Positions 56,223-64,000 of a stretch of 64,000 nt of DNA are shown here, piece after piece. Origin of the DNA: Ophiodon elongatus (Eukaryota; Chordata; Actinopteri; Perciformes; Hexagrammidae); the NCBI GenBank assembly GCA_016806645.1, contig JACSYO010000938.1, forward strand, positions 641,001 to 705,000, in the 5' to 3' direction. Below the pieces are notes generated by a model. The model searched no databases. It worked only from the letters and a program-made list of their open reading frames with translations, and was not told the origin of the DNA. The position numbers and the translations under genes are program-made. Position 1 is the stretch's first letter; each line of letters starts with the position of its first letter.

Positions 56223-57955
56223 TAAGTTCAGTCAGGAAGACTATACTCTTGTGTGCTTAGGCTTGTAGTTTATTTCTCATACATCTGCCACTCACTCACG
56301 CAAGCTCACTCATTATTTCTTCGTTGTCATGGTTTGGGGCTGTCAATCATATCAGCTGGTCTCTTTTATCCAATAGCACAACGAACCAATTACATCGTGA
56401 GCCTATGATCTTGCTGCTGTCTCTTTTTAAACATGATTGTCTCTCTACCTCCAGTATGTTCACGCTGCTGTTAGACATGCTCTACATCAGCCCAGTTTCT
56501 GTGTGTTTTCATTACAAATCGACGCGATTGGCAAATGTCCACATTCCGTTTTTCCAGTCTCGTTTGATGGAACAAGCTGACATCCGGTTCCTCAGCAGAG
56601 TGAAAACATCTCCTTCCTCTTGTTTCCCTGCCTGGGAATCTCACCAGATAAACCAGGTCCCTCTGTGCAGGTAACAACCTGATCTGCTCCATGCAGTCTC
56701 TGGCTAAATCCAGCAAACTATCCATGCAGGCCATAGATCCGAATATTTTGAAGCTTCTGCTTCACCGGCCTTTGCATCCATTTCACTTCAAGCCGCTCAA
56801 CAATCAAGTTGAAGACATTAATCCAACAATCAAGGTAAAGACATTAATCAGCATGTCTCAATCAGATAAATATGACTATAACTAGTGGTGGCGTGTTAGC
56901 TAAATGGCTACTTTGCTGCTCACTGTTTCATTGTTTATCTGTTATTTCCAGTCAAAGATAACTCATAAGATCTGATTAATATATAATTCAGCTAATTACT
57001 AATATTCATGTTTTCAGCTAATTCTTCACATCCAGGTATTCTTCATCTATTTTGCCAATAACTTAAATATATTGTATTTTGCTAATGACTACTTATGTGT
57101 ATTCCGCAATTGTAGCATCATATCCATTCTATTTTTACAAGTGGTCCATATTCTCATATTCTCATTATTTTGTCATACGCTATCTGCTACATTTTCATTG
57201 CTTCTGTAATTGCTCACAATCATCATATTCTAATAAGTGACATCATGTACATTGTATATTGTAGTGATGTCAGATCCATTGCATTGCTAATTCCCAGGTC
57301 ACTGCTGACCTGTTTTGGTTAAATCCATTCAATGTCTTATGGGTGATGAATGATTAATTCAAAGTGGCAGGTAACAGAGACTTGCTTAGCCAAATCTATA
57401 TAATATCATGCCTGTTATTCCAGTACAATAGCCACGTTGTCTAAGCTCAAGCTGTTGCTATTCAGGTCACTGCTCCATTGCATGAGCCATTGCTGGTTAA
57501 AGCCTATACATTGCAAACAGGACATAGCTGTCCTTAAGCCATTACTGGCTAAGCTAAAAAAAGATCTCGTAGATGCTCAGGTCAGTGTTGACCAAGTCAT
57601 TGCAGAGATTTTGTACCTGTCTACTCATTCATGGTAAATCGCTGATTCTAATCACTTAACCTCAAATTTCTGTCATGCTCCTTGTTATGCCTCATCTCTT
57701 AACAGCTTATGCCATCATTTGTGACCTGTTTTATTCCCGCTTGGTAAGTAAATATTATATTTGGGGAAATATTAGGCTGTGGTTTATTTTTTCCTTTTGG
57801 TGGATTTATCTTGCTGCTGCTCAAGGCAGACGCCCCACAATTACAAATTATCCCTGTAGATCTCCCTGTAGAGTCCAAGCGAGTCCAAGACTTTATCATC
57901 ACATATCATCCGTTATTAATAAACAATCCTTTGTCATTGAAATGAAGCTCTAGCG
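56223..57955 (+). repeat. Unnamed repeat family, copy C (long form)
   Basis: It starts TAAGTTCAGTCAGGAAGACT and ends ATAAACAATCCTTTGTCATT, the same termini as copies A and D. Its middle (about 56,480-57,800) is 1.3 kb of sequence absent from them. That insert has no clear coding frame. Copy C is joined head-to-tail to copy D. Confidence 0.6.
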
Positions 57956-58435
57956 TAAGTTCAGTCAGGAAGACTATACTCTTGTGTGCTTAGGGTTGTA
58001 GTTTATTTATCATACATCTGTCACTCATAATTTCCTTGCTGTCATGGTTCAGGGCTGTCAATCATGACATCAGCTGTTTAGATCAGGTGGCTCTGCTCTA
58101 TTAGTCTATCATCTTTCTGCCATCTCTTTTTAAATATGACTGTCTCTCTACCTTCAGTTGATTCATGTTGCTGTTACGCACCCCTCCACCTCTCCATCTC
58201 CGCCCAGTCTTCATCATCAGCTCCATCAGCTTCATCAACTCATCATTCCATCAGCCTCCACCACCACCAGGTCTGGACTCCACGGGGGGTGGGGTCTATC
58301 TTGTTGGTGATAGGGGCATACGGCCCTCAATTACAAATCTCCCTGTAGAGTCCAAACTCCAAAGTCAACTCTGTCAAGACTTCATCATCACATATCATCT
58401 GTTAATGATAAACAATTATCTTTTCTTCATCTGAC
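57956..58435 (+). repeat. Unnamed repeat family, copy D (short form)
   Basis: TAAGTTCAGTCAGGAAGACT starts directly after copy C. The body shares GACTGTCTCTCTACCTTCAG, ACCACCACCAGGTCTGGACT and CAATTACAAATCTCCCTGTA with copy A. It ends near AACAATTATCTTTTCTTCAT. Confidence 0.7.
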
Positions 58436-58778
58436 ATGTCTCTGCTGATTAAACTGTTTTTATGCAGATTTACAATTTCTAGTCTCAATTGTGGGGGAGT
58501 CCAAACAACAGCCCGACACGTTCTTTCATATGGCCCATGAGTTATTCTAAAATTAAAATTCTAAATCTATATTCTATAACAAAAAGGCTTGGCCAGTCAG
58601 ACACACATGGCTGCAATTACAGCAAAGTGAAAAGTGCATGCTTAATGCAGCAGATGCCAGACATGTCAGCAAATGTGGAGTTACCACTGATAGCACATGA
58701 CAGGTGAGCTGAGTGGAATGGCATCCCTATTGTGTCGTAAAGTTAGAGTGACCTGCTGCCTGCTGGGTAATGTGATGA

Positions 58779-58857
58779 GTAGGATGGTGATCATCCCATG
58801 ATGATCACCATCCTACTTCCCATGAACTCCAGGCACCTAATCACCTGGAGTTCATGG
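58779..58857. repeat. Two adjacent perfect hairpins
   Basis: Hairpin 1: GTAGGATGGTGATCATC (58,779-58,795), loop CCAT, perfect complement at 58,800-58,816. Hairpin 2 starts 4 nt later: CCATGAACTCCAGG (58,820-58,833), 10-nt loop, CCTGGAGTTCATGG (58,844-58,857). No mismatch in either stem. Confidence 0.85.
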
Positions 58858-58931
58858 CTTTCCTGTTTGAAGGTGGTGATCAATATGGGGACATAATCTT
58901 ACATATGTGAGCAAACTGAAGTCCAAGATGA

Positions 58932-59690
58932 TTGACACTGCTTTAATTCAATTCAATTTATTTTTGTATAGCCCAAAATCACAAATTACAAATTTGCCTC
59001 AGAGGGCTTTACAATCTGTACACAACGACATCCTCTGTCCCAGAACCTCTCATCGACTCAGGAAAAACTCCCCCAAAAAAAACCCTTTCAACAGGGAGAA
59101 AAATGGAAGAAACCTTCAGGAGAGTAACAGAGGAGGATCCTATCCCAGGATGGACAGAGTACAAAAATAGATGTCATGTGTACAGAATGAACAGCATAAC
59201 AGAGTTACAACACGTTCAATTCACATGACAGAAATGATTCATGTAATAATAGCAGTAGGTGACGGGGAGGACCACAGCAGGACGTAGGACCAGGGTCCAG
59301 ATTTAACCACGATCCACAGAAACCTGCGAGGCGAGAAGGAACAAAGACTTCGGGGATGGAGCAGAGTTAGTAATGTGCATTTATGGTGCATGAATTCATA
59401 CAGAAGGTAAAATAGAAAAGAATGTGCGTCAGCAGGGCCACGGAAGGAATCAGGAGGCAGGACCAGGGTCCAGATGCAACCACGATTCGTGGAAACCTGC
59501 GAGGCGAGAAAGCACAAAGACTCCAAGGGAAGAAGTAGAGTTAGTAATGTGCATTGATAGAACATGAATTCATACAGAAGGAGAGAGAGAAAAGGATAGA
59601 GGGCTATAAGCGCTATCAAAGAGGAAAGTCTTAAGTCTACTCTTAAATGTGGTCACTGGTATGATATCCAGCCCTACTGAATAAAATGTA
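58932..59690. repeat. Teleost interspersed repeat with internal 173-bp tandem duplication
   Basis: It begins TTCAATTCAATTTATTTTTG, then GCCTCAGAGGGCTTTACAAT and GGATCCTATCCCAGGATGGA, wording I know from many fish genomes. GACCAGGGTCCAGAT...GAAACCTGCGAGGCGAGAA...TTAGTAATGTGCATT occurs at 59,288 and again at 59,461, a tandem copy with a 173-bp period. Confidence 0.75.
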
Positions 59691-62064
59691 GTAGAGATCA
59701 AATCTCATTAATAAGTCAACCCCTGGTTGCCATAGATGGAGCTACAGAAGACAACCAGACCCAAGGCTAAAGGCCACTAGTGACCAGACCTTGGAGGTTG
59801 AGGTAACAAGCCTGGCATCATTGGTTACTTTGTAAACCGGAGGGGGTAAGTCATACTCAGTAGTGGGATTAGGTAAAACAAAAAAGCTAAAAGAAAGGCT
59901 CCTCCCAATGAAACTATGTGCAACTACTGAAGCGGAGAAGGCAGCCGGGCGAAACAGAACACCTGAAACTTGAGAGATGACACACTGCACTGCCTCTGTG
60001 AACGTAAGTGGGTTTTTATAGAAAACAAGATGGGAGATTCCTCACATGTCTGCATATAGAAAGTAGGGACATAAAGATGAAAAAGGGGGCCTCGTTGGGT
60101 ACGTTGTACCAGGGAAGATCCCCCAAACCATGTAGTTGAAGCTGTAGGTAAGCATCGACAGTTTTGTCATGTCATGTGTTTCGATGCTGAAGAAGTTGAG
60201 CTTTGAGGACCTTTCTTGCCATGCAAGTACACACTGTATGTAAAAAATGTGGGGCCTCTAGCCTGAGTGAAATATGACTGAATTTTGGGGTCAGTTTGTC
60301 TGCTGTGGAAGTGTCTGATATTTGATATGAAAGGCTGTGAGACCTCCATATAATATATGCAAACTCGCTGTCAAGCAGTCAGAACTTCACCGCAAGGACT
60401 GTCTGATGTACAACTAGAGTTGGAATTGGAAGGGAGGTGTCCCTGATGTGAGTCGTCAGTGTGATCAGAGAAGCAGCTTTTAACGAGATGTGAAATCAGA
60501 TCCATGAGTTTGAAGGATTATCAAAGACCATGAGACACAGCAGTTTATAACACTCTTTGGCAGGATCAATGCTGTACATTGGGAAGAGATACGGGGTTAA
60601 CGGCACCAACAGCAGCTCTAACTTTATTCATGTTTTTGCATAAAGACTGGTGAGTAGAGCTCCAATATTTAAATGTACTGTTTCTGTCAGAAACCATACT
60701 GAATCTGTACACTCCATTCAGTTTCAGGATTCTGTGCCAGGTACTGTATATTTCATACTGTTCGTTCAGTCAAAACACCGATATGAACCTTTTCACCTTC
60801 AGATATGTAGAGCAACACCAGTCCTGCCTTCACCGTCTGTTAGTCAAGTTCTCTCGTCCACACTTGTCACTCATGTTGATAAACTGTCATCCAGCCTAAG
60901 GCTGAGGTGAGCAGCATCTCCACTGGCAAAAATGCAGCCAATGATATTAAAAAAAACAAGCAAACGTGATACTTGAATGTTGAGCTTCACTGCTGTTCTT
61001 ACTTCTTTTCCTGTTTTTTCTTCACTGCTGTTCTTCCTGTTTTACAATTGCCCAGTTAGCCACAAAAAGCTCACAGCTGGATAGAAGCCCAGTATAGGGC
61101 ATCTGGTTACTACCACACACTACTACCGTTATGCTACTAATATGCCATGAAACTACAGATGTCCATTGTCCTCGCAATTTCCACTTGTCCAACACTTTGG
61201 TTAATGGCAGGATATTTCTAAATCTAATGACCTACAGTAATTTTCATCAGCCTCAGCTTTTTATTTCTCTTTTTACTGAGTTCAATGATCAATGCCATTA
61301 ATGTGCATGTTATAGTGTAATGTTTGCATGTTTGCTAAATTAGCATCAATCTATACATTTTCCGCCAAGTTGTTTTCCCGTGTGGGTCGAGTGTATGTCT
61401 AGCTTTTGTAGCTTTGGTTTGGGAACAATTCTGTCATTTCATTTCTCTCTCAGGTTACGTTCACATCACAAGCAAATGTGGCCCAACATTTTCCTTTCAT
61501 GTGACACAGATCTGTTTTCTTCAGAGGAGTGTGGACATATAAGTTCCAATATCCAATCAGTGACCATGATCACCCACCAAACAGTGTCAAAGCGGTCCGT
61601 TGAAACTATTGAAGCAGAATAACCTCTCTCTCTCTCTACAGACCTAGATGACGGTGAGTCATGGTTATCAGACACTGAAAATGTTTGTTACCTGGAAAAA
61701 AAAATGTTTCTATATTACAGAGTTCCTCTGCTAAATTCTGCGTGTGTAAACTTTGGCGCAGACAAGCATTATCTGGGAAACATCCCGTCTATTCACTTTA
61801 CATGGAGCTAATCAATATTGAATTATGGCACATGGCTGAAAATTTAGCTGGTCATAGTCACTAGTACTTCCATATTGAGGGTTATATGTGAAAGATATTA
61901 TCAGTTTGCAAAATATGGTGCATTAATACACATTATATAATAAACCTACTGCTTCATAAAGTTGTTAAAATTAGCTTTATCTTGACAACATAATGCTACC
62001 TACACATTCATGGATCAGTAATAATATTCCAATGTATGATTAAAAATAACAGTCTGAATGGGTA
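59691..62064. other. Non-coding stretch
   Basis: 61,450-61,620 (GTTCACATCACAAGCAAATGTGGCCCAAC) may be another MITE fragment. No gene is recognised. Confidence 0.4.
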
Positions 62065-62443
62065 TGTGGTGGCGGGGTGTGGTTGGGCTCAGCTGCGGAG
62101 GAGGGACAGAGTGGGGGGGAGTGGTTTAGGGAATGGTGCCGGAAAGAGGTGTAATAAACCTCAGGTGTAACAGATCCTTGATTGTGTATCTCCTCAATAT
62201 ATAAACCCCAGTAGCGGCGGAAGAATGGAGGGAGAGAGTGAGCAGGGATCACAGCCTGGCAGATCAGAAGCAGCACGGCAACCAGCAGTCACAGGACGCA
62301 CACGGCTGGTGCGCTCTGAGTGTGCACACACAAGCAGCTTTGAAAGAACGCTGATCAATAAAAGCATTTAGAAACCTCGATTCTAGTGTGTTGCCTTCGT
62401 TGTGCCTCGGGAAAACCCACGTCAGTAACTGAGGAGGGTTACA
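62065..62443 (+). mobile_element. Solo LTR with perfect 5-bp target duplication
   Basis: The segment starts TGTGGTGGCGGGGTG and ends GAGGAGGGTTACA, flanked by GGGTA on both sides (62,060-62,064 and 62,444-62,448). It contains a TATATAAA box (about 62,198) and AATAAA (62,357-62,362) in LTR order. TG...CA ends and a 5-bp duplication fit a Ty3/gypsy or retroviral solo LTR left by recombination. Confidence 0.88.
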
Positions 62444-62713
62444 GGGTACTGTAACGAGCTCCCATTACCACCGTGTGTCTCCCCTCGCACAATGACACCA
62501 GTACACTTAAGATCCTGGTACTCAATGTTTTTATTGATAGTGAACTCTTCAAGCTCAGCACCACAGGTACATTTAGGCTACTTTTGTTGCTAATATTTAT
62601 GAACTTTAACTTTAACTTTAACCTACATGTACTGAACTAAAATATGTCAATACTTCTTAAATTACTGGACTTTTAGACATCAAGAAACCCCCTGGCAGTG
62701 CAGTAACTGAGCT

Positions 62714-62751
<38 letters not shown>

Positions 62752-63169
62752 GTTTACAGTAGTCCATTATATAAACTTTGGACTACTGTAAAAATACCTG
62801 TATTTACGACTTACAAAAATGAACTATATAGTATGATCTGCCCTCTATATGGCTATGCTTCGGTCAGGTTTGGACAAAATGACTCATTTACAAAGAAAGA
62901 CTTATGTGGTTAAGGTTAGGGAAGGATTGTGGTCATGGTTAAAAAGACAATGACTGGTGTTATGAAACAGAAAATGGATTGTGGTTTCCATTAAAGGGGA
63001 CATATGAAAAAACCTTTTCAGTGCTTGCACACATACAGTACATTTGTGTATCTGGAGTCCTTACCAACCACAATGAAATAAGAAAACATAGTTGTCTTTT
63101 TGTGAGCTGCATATTACGGTTGCTTGACCGGGCCTGCGGGTTTAAGTGCATAGGTACTCTCAGCAAGTG
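62444..63169. other. Non-coding stretch with (AC)n
   Basis: The microsatellite (AC)15 lies at 62,717-62,747. Otherwise nothing recognised. Confidence 0.5.
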
Positions 63170-63930
63170 ACTCTGCTTCTGTCTGGAGAGGTCTCAGACA
63201 GATCACCAACTACAAGTCTGAAGCCCCCCCACGCTATGAATGACCATCATCTCTGGTGGGGTTGAGTCCATCTACAGGTGGGAGACTGACCATCTGGTGA
63301 TCTGGTGCGGACTGAACAACTTAGAACTCAAAACTCTAAAGACAGTGGAGATGAACGCAGCCCCACCTGCCCCTATCAGCCTCTATGACTCCCCCGTCAA
63401 CACTGTGAAGTCCTTCCGCTTCCTGGGCTCCACCATAACCCAGGACCTCAAGTGGGAGCATTACCTGTATGTACAAATGCTGCTGCTGTAGTGAATATTT
63501 ATATAATTAATATAGTATCTATCTATCTATCATCTAACATCAGCTGCATAACAAAGAAGGCTCAGCAGAGGATGTTCTTCCTAAGGCAGCTGAAGAAGTT
63601 CAACCTGCCGAAGACAATTGTGCACATCTACACTGCCATCTCATTGAGTCCATCCTCTGCTCCTCCATCACCGTCTGGTACGCGTATCACACGTGCATCA
63701 TTCGCTCTGCTGAGAGGGTGATTGGTTGCAATCTGCCGTGCCCCCAAGTCTTGTTCGCCTCCAGGACCCTGAAGCGGCCAAGAAAGATTGTAGCCGACTT
63801 CTCTCGCCCTGGACACAATCTCTCTGCCAGGAGGCTGCAGTCCATCATGACCAAGACCTCACGCCACAAAAACTGTTTCTTCCCATCTGCAGTCGGGTTC
63901 ATCAATAAGGCCAAGGACCCCCACTGACTC
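63170..63930 (+). pseudogene. LINE reverse transcriptase C-terminal fragment (L2/Rex1-like)
   Basis: SGLRQITNYKS-type text (about 63,180) is joined almost directly to the late RT region: HLVIWCGLNNLELK, SFRFLGSTITQDLKWEH, then KKAQQRMFFLRQLKKFNLPK and, in a third frame, RPRKIVADFSRPGHNL. The central RT with the catalytic FADD-type box is missing, so this is an internally deleted copy. A run of TATC repeats (about 63,512-63,530) interrupts the frame after LKWEH. The element ends within about 70 bp of the window edge. Confidence 0.82.
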
Positions 63931-64000
63931 AGACACTTATATCCCCAGGACAATTTCTTACAGTTACACACCCTTGCATTTTTTTTCTCTATTAATATAC

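Overview
The window looks like accessory, repeat-dense DNA from a teleost fish, probably a percomorph. The grounds are a tRNA-derived SINE family with a B-box (GGTTCGATCCCC) present four times, teleost-type hAT, PIF/Harbinger-like, piggyBac and Tf1/sushi-type Ty3/gypsy elements, short GT-AG introns, CA/TA microsatellites and no bacterial gene organisation. I recognise no intact single-copy host gene. Nearly all coding signal belongs to transposable elements or to broken, possibly captured or viral, reading frames. Family names come from motif recognition by eye; no database search was possible.

Layout. 1-8 kb: mostly non-coding, with an old interspersed repeat (about 715-1245), a G-quadruplex-prone tract (about 5.33 kb) and half a MITE (about 6.7 kb). 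8.2-9.5 kb: decayed piggyBac transposase on the minus strand, followed by a 250-bp homopurine tract. 11.1-16.9 kb: a probable solo LTR, a two-exon RING-like gene relic with a 76-bp intron (minus), and a 3'-truncated Ty3/gypsy element (minus) whose 5' LTR and primer-binding site carry an 11-nt self-priming signature. 16.95-22.0 kb: a hAT element with perfect 8-bp target duplications (GGGTAGAG). It is broken by a two-exon basic-protein relic, an LTR-like insert and a MITE that itself holds a second, palindromic MITE. 22.7-25.5 kb: a long intronless minus-strand reading frame that is not transposase- or RT-like and could be a virus-derived structural gene. 26.5-28.0 kb: a second gypsy relic in which gag is fused to RNase H. 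28.3-30.0 kb: a second piggyBac relic with a SINE and a duplicated Cys-rich tail.

30-46 kb is mostly non-coding, with scattered repeats: a candidate LTR, a 1.3-kb teleost repeat, a LINE 3' tail with GATG repeats, two retroviral-type CCHC knuckle relics and three SINEs. 46.18-49.09 kb is a complete-ended hAT element (GGACTGAG duplications, CAGTGGCGGCTGG ends) with three in-phase transposase exons. 49-55 kb shows nothing I can name. 54.96-58.44 kb holds a 574-bp MITE with TTA duplications and a head-to-tail pair of an unnamed repeat family. At 58.78 kb lie two adjacent perfect hairpins. 62.07-62.44 kb is a solo LTR with GGGTA duplications, and 63.2-63.9 kb is a LINE reverse-transcriptase C-terminal fragment.

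No gene set here works together as an operon or pathway. The organising principle is nested insertion, and the target duplications, flank continuity and interrupted frames let the relative order of several insertions be read directly.
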